Shown here one piece after another: positions 8,640 through 16,704 of a stretch of DNA of 64,000 nt. The notes under the pieces were generated by a model that was not told the DNA's origin, made no database searches, and was given only the letters and a program-made list of their open reading frames with translations. A program made the translations under genes and the position numbers. Within the stretch, counting starts at the first letter, position 1, and the number at the start of each line of letters is the position of its first letter. The DNA comes from Ollibium composti (GTDB lineage Bacteria > Pseudomonadota > Alphaproteobacteria > Rhizobiales > Rhizobiaceae), in assembly GCF_004801285.1 (NCBI RefSeq), contig NZ_SSNY01000016.1, positions 1 to 64,000 of the forward strand, read 5' to 3'.

Positions 8640-9136
8640 CCGGCCTCATCATCCGCCCTGCCCGACTGGACGACGCAGACGACATCCATGCCGCTCTCGT
8701 CGGTATCGCCGAGACGGTCGGCGAACTGCACAAAATGACGAGCACGCCGGACGACATCCGTCGCGACGGCTTCGGCCGGCATGCCCGTTTCCACACGTTG
8801 ATCGCGGAAATCGATTCAAGTTTTGCCGGCATGTGCCTGTATTTCCCCATCTATTCCACATGGAGGGGGCAGCCGGGCGCCTACGTGCAGGACCTTTTCG
8901 TCAACAAGGACTTTCGCGGCTTGCGGATCGGCGAACGGCTGCTCAGGCATCTGGCGCGCGCGGTTCGCGACCAAGGGGGCGGCTACATCGAATTGCAGGT
9001 GGATGCCGGTAACGTTAGGGCGCAACGCTTCTACCAGCGCATCGGCATGGAGCGGGACGCCGACCATGTCTACCAGTTCATGGGCGAGTCGCTGACGGTC
9101 TTTGCCGGCAACCAGGATGACGAGGAGACCACATGA
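8636..9136 (+). CDS. GNAT-family N-acetyltransferase
   Basis: A 166-residue single-domain GNAT protein. The acetyl-CoA pyrophosphate loop is RGLRIG (residues 94-99), following YVQDLFVNKDF, with the C-terminal ELQVDAGNVRAQRFYQRIGM strand and helix. It begins at a TTG whose last two bases fall in the stop codon of the BKACE gene, and its own stop overlaps the deacetylase start as ATGA, implying translational coupling on both sides. In the proposed pathway it would acetylate the epsilon-amino group of beta-lysine; spermidine/polyamine-type acetylation is an alternative. Confidence 0.9.
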   Translation: MTGLIIRPARLDDADDIHAALVGIAETVGELHKMTSTPDDIRRDGFGRHARFHTLIAEIDSSFAGMCLYFPIYSTWRGQPGAYVQDLFVNKDFRGLRIGERLLRHLARAVRDQGGGYIELQVDAGNVRAQRFYQRIGMERDADHVYQFMGESLTVFAGNQDDEETT

Positions 9137-10167
9137 AAGCCTTCTACGCCGCCGAGCAGAAACGGCACGACCCGAAGATGTTCCTGTCCAGCGGCGCACA
9201 GCAGCCGAATCCGGAGCAGCCGGAACGCGTCGAGCGGCTGCTTTCCGGCGCCAAGGCGGCCGGCTGCACGGTCGAGCGGCCGCGCAATCATGGGCTTGGT
9301 CCAGTGGCGGCGGTGCATACGCCGGAATATCTCGATTTCCTCGAGCACATCTTCGTCCGCTGGCAGCGCATCGAGGGTGCATCCCAGGAGGTCATCCCCA
9401 ATATCCATCCGCTGGCGCGCGACGGCGCCTATCCGGCCTCGGCGGTCGGCCAGGCCGGCTACCACATGGCCGACACCGCCTGCCCGATATCGGCCGAGAC
9501 CTGGGACAGCGTACTGTGGAGCGCCTGGAGCGCCGTGGAAGCCGCCGAAGCCGTGATGGGTGGCGCGCCTTCCGCCTATGCGCTGTGCCGTCCGCCCGGC
9601 CACCATGCCTTCGCCGACCTCGCAGGCGGCTTCTGCTTCGTCAACAATTCGGCGGTCGCGGCGCAGGCGCTGCGCAAACAAGCGGCGCGGGTAGCGATCC
9701 TCGACGTCGACCTGCATCACGGCAACGGCACGCAGGGCATCTTCTATGCGCGGGGCGACGTGCTGACAGTGTCGCTCCACGCCGATCCGGTGCGTTTTTA
9801 CCCCTTCTTCTGGGGCCACGCCGACGAGCGTGGCGAAGGACCGGGCCTCGGCTACAACCTCAACCTGCCGCTGGCGCGGAAATCCGGCGACGCTGCCTTC
9901 CTCGAAGCGCTCGAACCCGCCTTCCGACGCATCAGGGCCTTCGCACCGGAGGCGCTGGTGGTGGCGCTGGGGCTGGATGCCTTCGAGGGCGATCCGTTCG
10001 GCGGCCTGTCCGTCTCGACACCGGGCTTTTCGCGCATCGGCGAGGCTATCGCCGGCCTCGGCCTGCCGACGGTGATCGTGCAGGAAGGCGGCTATCTGTG
10101 CGACGAACTCGGCGACAACCTGACGGCGTTCCTGACGGGGTTCGGCGGGAAGCACCGGGTGGGGTGA
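9133..10167 (+). CDS. HDAC-family acetylpolyamine/acetamide amidohydrolase
   Basis: A 344-residue class II histone-deacetylase-fold hydrolase of the bacterial acetylpolyamine amidohydrolase group. The zinc site is complete: Asp193 and His195 in DVDLHHGNGTQ and Asp282 in GLDAFEGDP. The catalytic His pair is in RPPGHHAF (157-158) and the transition-state Tyr in QEGGYLC (about 322). It removes acetyl groups from acetylated amines. Its start overlaps the acetyltransferase stop (ATGA). As the last gene of the operon it could deacetylate the pathway product (for example 4-acetamidobutyryl-CoA or 4-acetamidobutyrate), regenerating 4-aminobutyrate. Confidence 0.92.
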   Translation: MKAFYAAEQKRHDPKMFLSSGAQQPNPEQPERVERLLSGAKAAGCTVERPRNHGLGPVAAVHTPEYLDFLEHIFVRWQRIEGASQEVIPNIHPLARDGAYPASAVGQAGYHMADTACPISAETWDSVLWSAWSAVEAAEAVMGGAPSAYALCRPPGHHAFADLAGGFCFVNNSAVAAQALRKQAARVAILDVDLHHGNGTQGIFYARGDVLTVSLHADPVRFYPFFWGHADERGEGPGLGYNLNLPLARKSGDAAFLEALEPAFRRIRAFAPEALVVALGLDAFEGDPFGGLSVSTPGFSRIGEAIAGLGLPTVIVQEGGYLCDELGDNLTAFLTGFGGKHRVG

Positions 10168-10188
10168 CGCTTTCCTTTCATCCATCAG

Positions 10189-10359
10189 CGCCGCCCCTCA
10201 CCTGCCTGCCGGCATCCTCTCCCCGTAAACGGGGCGAGGAGGGATGGCTGCGCCCTTGCCGCTCGTTCTCCATCGTTGAAAATTGGCGGAAGCGGCGGTG
10301 ACAGCGCGCCTCTCCCCGTTTACGGGGAGAGGATGCCGGCAGGCAGATGAGGGGCGGCG
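10189..10359. repeat. Inverted-repeat element with 46-bp arms
   Basis: Arms at 10189-10234 and 10314-10359 are reverse complements with one mismatch, separated by 79 bases. Each arm ends inwards with a small palindrome, CCCCGTAAACGGGG. The element fills the gap between two convergent genes and could fold as a long hairpin acting as a two-way terminator. Similar CCCCGTTTACGGGG cores recur at 36248-36384. Confidence 0.8.
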
Positions 10360-10401
10360 TAGACGTTGGGAAAGCGAGCGCTAGTACCGATCACCGTTGC
10401 T

Positions 10402-11466
10402 TCACGGACAGGGATTTCCCACCCTTTGGTGCACGGCGTCCACCGCCGTCTGCATCTCGTCGGTCCACTTGACGTCGATGGCCGACAGCGCGGTTTCCAG
10501 CTGGCCGAGCGTGGTCGCGCCGACGATGCTTGAGGTCAGGAACGGCCGGTTGAGCACGAAGGCGGCGGCGAAGGAGGCCGGATCGAGCCCGAAAGACCGC
10601 GCCAGCGTGTTGTATTCGAGCTGCACCTCGGCGGCATTGGGCGTCTCGTAGCGCTGGCCGCGATTGAAGAGCTGCGTGCGCGACCCTTGCGGGCGGGCGC
10701 CATGATCGTACTTGCCGGTGAGATAGCCCTGCCCCAGCGGCGAATAGACCAGCAGCGACACATCCTCGCGCTCGCACACTTCCGCCAGGTTCACCTCGAA
10801 GGTGCGGTTCAGGAGATTGTAGGCGTTCTGGATCGAGGCGACACGCGGGCCGACGCCCTTCTCGGCTTCGAACAGGAAGCGCATGACGCCCCATGAGCTT
10901 TCGTTCGACAGGCCGAAATGCCGGATCTTGCCCGCCTTCACCAGTTCGTCGAAGACGGCCAGCGTCTCGGCCACGGGCGTTTCCGGATCCGGCACCGCCG
11001 CCGCGTCCGCCCGGCGCGGAGCGCCGACGCGGGTCGGATTGGAGCCCCAGGGAATATCGCGATCCGGCCAGTGGATCTGGTAGAGGTCGAGATGGTCGGT
11101 CTGCAGCTTCGCCAGCGACTTTTCCACGGCGTCGACAATATCGGCGCGCACCAGCTTTGAAGGACGATCGCCGCGGAACCATTCGTTGGCGGTGCGGCCG
11201 ACGACCTTGGAGGCCAGCACCACCTTGTCGCGGTTGCCCTTGGCCTTCATCCAGGTGCCGATGATTTTCTCGGTGCGCCCCTGAGTCTCCGCCTTCGGAG
11301 GAATGGGATAGAGTTCGGCCGTATCGATGAAGTTGACGCCACGCTCGAAGGCCATGTCCATCTGGGCGTGGCCCTCGGCCTCGGTGTTCTGCTGGCCCCA
11401 GGTCATCGAACCCAGGCAGATGCGCGACACAAGAAGGTTCGTGCGGCCGAGACGGCGTTTTTCCAT
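10402..11466 (-). CDS. Aldo/keto reductase (Tas-like)
   Basis: A 354-residue NADP-dependent (alpha/beta)8 aldo/keto reductase resembling the Tas/YajO branch. It starts MEKRRLGRTNLLVSRICLGSM and carries the catalytic tetrad positions FIDTAELYP (Asp and Tyr), VVLASKVVG (Lys) and DLYQIHWPD (His). The C-terminal SSIVGATTLGQLETAL segment contacts the NADP phosphate in the family. The ATG at 11466 was chosen by the conserved N terminus; 30 upstream codons are open but unlike the family. Physiological substrate unknown. Confidence 0.92.
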   Translation of the reverse strand: MEKRRLGRTNLLVSRICLGSMTWGQQNTEAEGHAQMDMAFERGVNFIDTAELYPIPPKAETQGRTEKIIGTWMKAKGNRDKVVLASKVVGRTANEWFRGDRPSKLVRADIVDAVEKSLAKLQTDHLDLYQIHWPDRDIPWGSNPTRVGAPRRADAAAVPDPETPVAETLAVFDELVKAGKIRHFGLSNESSWGVMRFLFEAEKGVGPRVASIQNAYNLLNRTFEVNLAEVCEREDVSLLVYSPLGQGYLTGKYDHGARPQGSRTQLFNRGQRYETPNAAEVQLEYNTLARSFGLDPASFAAAFVLNRPFLTSSIVGATTLGQLETALSAIDVKWTDEMQTAVDAVHQRVGNPCP

Positions 11467-11573
11467 GTCGGGACTCCAATGAAGGGGTCGCACCGATTCA
11501 GGCGCGGGAGAGCCCGGCAAAATAGGCAAGAACGCCGCGATCTCCAAGCCCTGCATGCCGCCGGGCCTGCCTG

Positions 11574-12059
11574 TCAGCGCCCGGTGCCCGTCTTGCGCTG
11601 TGCATCGTCGATCAGCATGTTCGCCACCTGCATGCGGATCATCGCCCGCTGGCGCAGATGCGGCGCCACCCGGTCGGGATGGTTGGCGAAGGCGAAGCTG
11701 CGGCGCAGTCGCGAAAGGTCGAGCTCGGTAGCCGGCCGGTCGAGGCCCAATTCTGCGGCGATCGCGTCGGGGTCGATGGGCGGCAGCACCTCCTGCGGCA
11801 AAGGCTGCTCGTCGGCCAAAGCCGCCCTCGCCTGCTCGAGCAAGGCAGCGAACTCGGCCGCCATGTCGGCGCCTGTCTCGCGATACTCCGCCGCGACGGC
11901 CTCGCCGGCAACCCGGATGCGGCCGGAATGCAGTTCATCGGCCACCGCCAGATAATCGAAGGGAATAGACGGCTTGGCGCCCGCCTCCTCGGCCGCGTCG
12001 GACGCGGCGAAAAGGTCGTCGAGCAGCGAGGCGAAATCCCGCTTGGCTCCGATAGCGAT
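11574..12059 (-). CDS. Divergent J-domain (DnaJ-like) protein, possible ATC start
   Basis: The C-terminal 45 residues contain a J-domain-like helix pair with the HPD motif (RRSFAFANHPDRVAPHLRQRA, then MLIDDA), so the protein may stimulate an Hsp70. The reading frame stays coding-like well upstream of the first canonical start, a GTG at 11945 with no ribosome site. A perfect GGGGAGG at 12065-12071 lies five bases before an ATC codon at 12059, giving a 161-residue protein whose N terminus reads AIGAKRDFASLLDDLF. I annotate the ATC start as likely but unproven; a sequencing error or the 123-residue GTG form are alternatives. Confidence 0.6.
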   Translation of the reverse strand: MAIGAKRDFASLLDDLFAASDAAEEAGAKPSIPFDYLAVADELHSGRIRVAGEAVAAEYRETGADMAAEFAALLEQARAALADEQPLPQEVLPPIDPDAIAAELGLDRPATELDLSRLRRSFAFANHPDRVAPHLRQRAMIRMQVANMLIDDAQRKTGTGR

Positions 12060-12288
12060 GGCGACCTCCCCGAAAAGATACGCGAACTTGCCGGCAGCAT
12101 AGCGGCGGCTCGTTAAAAATGATTGCCCCCGATCGACGGCAATTTAGCCGATATCGGGCTTCGGGCGAGGGGCCGCACAAGGCGACGGGAAAAATTGCCG
12201 CACATGGCGATAATGCGAATGCTGCACTGCACAAATCACCATGAATCACCTATATGCGTCTCGGGAGGACCAACTGGAGAGCCTGACC

Positions 12289-12453
12289 ATGGGGTTCTTG
12301 ACCGAGATGTTCTCCCGCCCGCGCCCGACGGAGCAGTCGCGCTATCGTGCAGCGCTCGCCATTGCTGATACAATCAACAATTCCGACCGCATCGGGACGG
12401 CTGCCAAGCCGATCGACTTCCGGCGCATCGCCTGCGAAATGGCGATGCGCTGA
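12289..12453 (+). CDS. Small hypothetical protein (54 aa)
   Basis: A short soluble protein starting MGFLTEMFSRPRPTEQSRY, with ALAIADTINNSDRIG in the middle. GGAGA at 12276-12280, eight bases before the ATG, supports this start; an upstream in-frame ATG at 12241 lacks a ribosome site. Function unknown. It stands alone between the J-domain gene and a convergent DUF1993 gene. Confidence 0.5.
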   Translation: MGFLTEMFSRPRPTEQSRYRAALAIADTINNSDRIGTAAKPIDFRRIACEMAMR

Positions 12454-12483
12454 GGTTTGGGGCACCTTGCCCTGGCGGCTCGC

Positions 12484-12990
12484 TCAATGTCCGCGAATGA
12501 ACAGCACCTTGCCGAGCGGCACGCCGTTGTGGCGCAGGATGTCGTAGGCGGTGGTGACGTGGAAATAGAAGTTCGGCGTGGCGTAGTTGAACAGGTATTG
12601 CAGACCGGGCATGGCCATGTCGCGGCCGCCGACCTTCAGGTTGATTGTCCGTTCCTCCGACCCTTGCAGATCCGCCGCCGAGAAGGTCGCCAGATGGTCG
12701 AGCGTCTTTGCGATACGGGCCTGGAGGTCGGCAAAGCTCGCCTCGCTGTCCTCGAATTTCGGCACCTCGCGGCCGGCCAGCCGTGACGGCGCGCCTTTGG
12801 CGTGGTCGGTGGCGATCTGTACCTGCCGCGTCAGCGTGAACATATCCGGCGCCAGCCGCGCGTTCAGGAACACCGACGGATCGATCTTGCGTTCGGTCGC
12901 GTTCTGCTCACCCGCCGCCAGAACTCCGCCCAGCGCCTTCAGCCGCGCCTGGAACACCGCCACGGACGCATCGTACATCGAGATAGGCAC
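12484..12990 (-). CDS. DUF1993 family protein
   Basis: A 168-residue four-helix (DinB-like) protein of the DUF1993 family. Family features are the opening MYDASVAVFQARLKALGGVL, the PDMFTLTRQVQIATDHAKG segment and the C-terminal YLFNYATPNFYFHVTTAYDILRHNG. DinB-like folds often bind a metal through histidines, but no enzymatic activity is assigned to this family. Single gene, convergent with the 54-aa ORF and divergent from the following exported protein. Confidence 0.85.
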   Translation of the reverse strand: MPISMYDASVAVFQARLKALGGVLAAGEQNATERKIDPSVFLNARLAPDMFTLTRQVQIATDHAKGAPSRLAGREVPKFEDSEASFADLQARIAKTLDHLATFSAADLQGSEERTINLKVGGRDMAMPGLQYLFNYATPNFYFHVTTAYDILRHNGVPLGKVLFIRGH

Positions 12991-13105
12991 GTCATTTCTC
13001 CTTGCTGTTGTCGTGACGAACTAACGCCGCGCCCGGCGATTCCACAAGCGCCACGGCAGCGCCGCATTCGGTGCTAGCATTCGTCCAGACAAGGGGAGAT
13101 TCGTC

Positions 13106-14146
13106 ATGAAGAACGCCCTGATCGCGGCGGCCCTCACCGTCGCCTGCTGCGGCCAGGCCGCAATGGCTGCGGACGGCCCTTATCTGGACGACCGTTCCAG
13201 CCCGGAAGCGGTGGTGCGCTCGCTCTACAACGCCATCGACCGGCACGACTATGCCCGCGCCTGGAGCTATTTCGGCGAGGTCAAGCCGGCCAAGGATTTC
13301 GACAGCTTCGCCAAGGGCTACGAGAACACCGACAGTATCGAACTCAGGGTCGGCAGCATCTCGGAGGAAGGGGCCGCGGGCTCCATCTACTACGGCGTCC
13401 CCGTCGCCATCCTCGCGACGGACAAGAAGGGCGAGCAAAGGGTCTTTGCCGGCTGTTACACGCTGAGACAGGTCAACGCCGATCAGGAACCCCCGTTCAA
13501 TCCCATCCATATCGACAAGGGTGAATTGAAACCTTCAACGGCCGCACTGGACGAGGCCGTGCCGGAAAGCTGCGGCGACGGCCCGCCACCGCCGAAGAAG
13601 GACGCTGTGCTCGAACAGGCCAAGAAGGCATTCCTCACCGCCTATGGCGACCAGTGCGACAAGGAAACGCCGGAGCACAAGCCGATCAGCGAGCCGGCAG
13701 CCTATTCCATCCACTACAAGGACAAGGACGCGGCGGAGGGAGAGCCGGACCGCGAGGCGCGGCTGTTCCGCTTCTATTGCCACATGGCAGCCTACAACGA
13801 GAGCGCCGTCTACTACGTGGCCGACGCCGTCACAGGGGTGCGGCAATTGCAGTTCGCCGTGCCGGAACTCGACATCCGCTACGAGAACGACGACCACGAG
13901 GGCAAGGTGGACTCGATCACCGTCACCGGCTTCCAGACCGAGGACACGGCGATCAATTCCGCCTACGACGAGGCGACCCGGACCATCTCGACGCATGCCC
14001 TGTGGCGCGGCGTGGGCGATGCCTCGTCCGCCGGCACCTACCTGTTCCGCAACGGCCGGTTCGCACTGGTGCAATACGACGTGGACGCCTCCTACGACGG
14101 CGAGGCCAACCCCGAGACGGTGGTGGACTACAACACGCCGCCTTGA
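13106..14146 (+). CDS. Exported protein with DUF1176-like C-terminal region
   Basis: A 346-residue protein with a clear Sec signal peptide (MKNALIAAALTVACCGQAAMA, cleavage after about residue 21). Residues 30-150 look like an NTF2/ketosteroid-isomerase-type fold (SSPEAVVRSLYNAIDRHDYARAWSYF). The C-terminal half has cysteines and an RLFRFYCHMAAYNESAVYYV segment like DUF1176. Probably periplasmic; no enzymatic motif recognised. Its stop is seven bases from the end of the convergent hydrolase gene. Confidence 0.7.
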   Translation: MKNALIAAALTVACCGQAAMAADGPYLDDRSSPEAVVRSLYNAIDRHDYARAWSYFGEVKPAKDFDSFAKGYENTDSIELRVGSISEEGAAGSIYYGVPVAILATDKKGEQRVFAGCYTLRQVNADQEPPFNPIHIDKGELKPSTAALDEAVPESCGDGPPPPKKDAVLEQAKKAFLTAYGDQCDKETPEHKPISEPAAYSIHYKDKDAAEGEPDREARLFRFYCHMAAYNESAVYYVADAVTGVRQLQFAVPELDIRYENDDHEGKVDSITVTGFQTEDTAINSAYDEATRTISTHALWRGVGDASSAGTYLFRNGRFALVQYDVDASYDGEANPETVVDYNTPP

Positions 14147-14153
14147 GCGCAGC

Positions 14154-15044
14154 CTATTTGGCCAGCGACAGCATCCAGTTCAGCGTCTCGCGCCAGTCGG
14201 TCATGCGGATCGGCGTGCCGTGCGTGCCCGTCTCGAAGCGTACGAAGCGCGTGGGATAACCCGGCGCCTTCGCCAGGATCGAGCGGAAGAAGGCTTCCTG
14301 ATTCTGGATTGGAAAGACCGGGTCCTTGCTGCCCTGACCGAAGAAGACCGGGATGCAGCGCTTGAAGGCGGGGCTTGAGAAAAAACTCTCGTCCCACAAC
14401 GAACCGAGCAGCAGCAGGCCGTTCACGCGCGCGCCGGTGTCCTTGCGGCCGGCCAGCTTCCAGCACAGCGCCCCGCCCATCGAGCCGCAGGCAACGTAGA
14501 TTTTGGCCTGCGGCGACTGCTCGGCATAGTGCCCGATCAGCGCCGCCACCTGCGCGGCGCCGGTATCGCCGAAATCGGAAAAATCCGGCGACAGGTAAAG
14601 CCCGCCATTCGCCGCCATCAGGTTCTTGATGCGGTTGAAGTTGCCGCCGAAGGTGAAATCGTCGACGCCCTGCCGGCGCGAACCGCCCTGCCCGTGCAGG
14701 TAAAGCACGATGATCGAAGCCCCTTCGGTCTTGCCGACGGCGAAATGGCGGATCGATCCGGCATCGGTCTTCAGCACGAGATCGCGCTGGATCGAGCGGA
14801 CGCCGAGCGAGACGTACTGGGAGTGAACGCGCTTTTCCGGCACCTCGTCGCGGCCGTTGATGTCGCGCATCTCGCGGTAGTCGATCACGCGGTAGAGATC
14901 GCCCTTTTCGGACGCGAGCTGCGCCGGATAGGCGAACAGATCGTCCTTGTAAGGTTTCAGGGCCTGGGCCGAGGCGGGCGCAACGAGGGCGAACAGCGCG
15001 AACGCAGCCAGAAGGGTTTTGGGGAGCGAAAACGGCGAAACCAT
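14154..15044 (-). CDS. Exported alpha/beta-hydrolase
   Basis: A 296-residue predicted periplasmic protein with signal peptide LLAAFALFALVAPASAQA. The mature part has alpha/beta-hydrolase features: IIVLYLHGQGGSRRQG (oxyanion loop), nucleophile elbow ACGSMGGALCW, and a late VRFETGTHGTPI segment providing the histidine. The ATG at 15044 gives the signal peptide; the frame is open for 50 further codons without coding character. Substrate unknown, possibly an ester or phospholipid. Confidence 0.75.
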   Translation of the reverse strand: MVSPFSLPKTLLAAFALFALVAPASAQALKPYKDDLFAYPAQLASEKGDLYRVIDYREMRDINGRDEVPEKRVHSQYVSLGVRSIQRDLVLKTDAGSIRHFAVGKTEGASIIVLYLHGQGGSRRQGVDDFTFGGNFNRIKNLMAANGGLYLSPDFSDFGDTGAAQVAALIGHYAEQSPQAKIYVACGSMGGALCWKLAGRKDTGARVNGLLLLGSLWDESFFSSPAFKRCIPVFFGQGSKDPVFPIQNQEAFFRSILAKAPGYPTRFVRFETGTHGTPIRMTDWRETLNWMLSLAK

Positions 15045-15090
15045 CCTGCAGGCTTGCTTGCTTCGCCGCGGCCTTGTCAACAGCCGGCGA

Positions 15091-16704
15091 TCAATCCTGA
15101 AGCACGCCGCCGGCGATTTCCAACGCCTCGCGCGTATCGACGTCGATGGCGGCACCGGCACCGATGTCGATATCCAGCACCTCCACACCGCCATTCTCGA
15201 CGAGATGGCGGGCGCCCGTGTCGCCTTCTAGATGTGTCACCGCCTCGAACAACGTCTTCGGCAGAAGCACGGGATTGCCGCGCTTACCCTCATGGGCGGC
15301 ACGCACGACGGCCCGGTCGCCGGACTTGTGGAACGCCTCGATCAGCCGGTCGAGATCGGCGGCGGATATGCCCGGCATGTCGCCCAGCACCACCAGCGCG
15401 CCGGCCGCGGAGGCCGGCAACGCTCCGATGCCGGCCTTCAGCGAGGTGGACAGGCCCTCGGCGAAGGCCGGATTATCGGCAAAGGCGACGGGCAAACCGT
15501 CCAGCGCCGCCTTCACCCGCTCGCTTTGGTGGCCGGTTACGACGATGACGCTTTTCGCCTTGGAGGCCAGCGCGCGCTCGACCGTGCGGCGTACCAGCGG
15601 CTTGCCGTCGAACAGCGCCATCAGCTTGTTTGGCCCGCCCATGCGGCTGGAGCGGCCGGCGGCCAGAACGACAGCGGTTACCGTACCGGCGGCTGGGGCC
15701 GGCGCGGGTTCGCGCGGCTGCGGCCGGGTGGGGATTTCCATCAGGAGACCGCCGACGCCCATGCCGGCGATATCCTCCTTGGTCACGCCGATGCCGGAGA
15801 CGATGCGGTCCAGCACCCAGTCGAAGCCGTTCAGTCGCGCGCTACGGGCACAGCCCGGCGCGCCGAGCACCGGCTTGCCGTTGCGCTCGCCGAGCACGAA
15901 CAGGTTGCCCGGGTCGACCGGCATACCGGAGCGGAAGACGGTGCCGCCGGAAGACTGGATCGCCGCCGGGATGACGTCCTCGTCGGGATCGCTCATCGCC
16001 GAGGCGCCGAACACCAGCACCATGTCGCTGTCGTCGGCGAGGTCGCGGATCGCCTGCGCCACCTCCGGCGCGGCGTGCGAGGTGCGGATCTCGCCGGACA
16101 CGGTGCTGCCGGTGCGGCTCAGGCGCTCCTCGGTGACGCGCAGTGTCTTGTCGAGCACGCTCGCCTTGATCGAGGGCAGAACCGTCTGCACCACGCCCAC
16201 CCGCATCGGCCGGTAGGCGTGCATGGCGAACGCCTCGCGCGTGGCGGCCAGCGCCAGCACTTTTTGCAGCGTCGCTTCCGGCACCGCGAAGGGAATGATC
16301 TTGATCGTTGCCACCATCTGGCCCTCGACCATCGGCGCGAAGGCCGGCATGGTGGCCAGCGTGATGTCAGGATCGACAAGGTTGATGGCATCGACCAGCG
16401 GCTTGTCCACGGCGAAGATGCCGGTTCGTGTCGCGTGTAAATTCACCCGGCCGGTCGCCGCCGGTCGCGCCTCGATGCCGGAAAAGCGGAGCGCCGCCGC
16501 GATGCGGGTGGCCGCCTCGTTTTCCTCGACGTCGTCGGGTGCCAGCGTGGCGACGATGATCTCGTTGAACCCGGCATTGCGCAGGGTTGCCACATCCTCG
16601 ACGGAAAGCAGCCGCGCCTTCCTGAAGCGCGCCGGCCCGGCGACGGTCGAATGCGCAAGGATCGCGCCCTCGGCTTCCTCCAGCGGAACAGGACCGAATT
16701 TCAC
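15091..16704 (-). CDS. MoeA-like / MobA-like fusion for molybdenum cofactor
   Basis: A 537-residue two-domain protein. Residues 1 to about 335 resemble the molybdopterin-binding (MoaB/MoeA) fold, with VFGASAMSDPDEDVIP and GAPGCARSARLNGFD. Residues 345-537 form a nucleotidyltransferase with the MobA/MocA signature AVVLAAGRSSRMGGPNKLM and VVLGDMPGISAADLDRL. Such fusions transfer a nucleotide onto molybdopterin; MocA-type enzymes make the cytosine dinucleotide cofactor used by xanthine/CO dehydrogenase-type enzymes. Its start overlaps the XdhC stop by four bases, supporting a maturation role in the same operon. Confidence 0.85.
   Translation of the reverse strand: MKFGPVPLEEAEGAILAHSTVAGPARFRKARLLSVEDVATLRNAGFNEIIVATLAPDDVEENEAATRIAAALRFSGIEARPAATGRVNLHATRTGIFAVDKPLVDAINLVDPDITLATMPAFAPMVEGQMVATIKIIPFAVPEATLQKVLALAATREAFAMHAYRPMRVGVVQTVLPSIKASVLDKTLRVTEERLSRTGSTVSGEIRTSHAAPEVAQAIRDLADDSDMVLVFGASAMSDPDEDVIPAAIQSSGGTVFRSGMPVDPGNLFVLGERNGKPVLGAPGCARSARLNGFDWVLDRIVSGIGVTKEDIAGMGVGGLLMEIPTRPQPREPAPAPAAGTVTAVVLAAGRSSRMGGPNKLMALFDGKPLVRRTVERALASKAKSVIVVTGHQSERVKAALDGLPVAFADNPAFAEGLSTSLKAGIGALPASAAGALVVLGDMPGISAADLDRLIEAFHKSGDRAVVRAAHEGKRGNPVLLPKTLFEAVTHLEGDTGARHLVENGGVEVLDIDIGAGAAIDVDTREALEIAGGVLQD

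Noticed and set aside
11639..12100. ATG-started open frame overlapping the J-domain gene
   Set aside because: It reads a serine/arginine/proline-rich shadow frame; the J-domain motif lies in the other frame.
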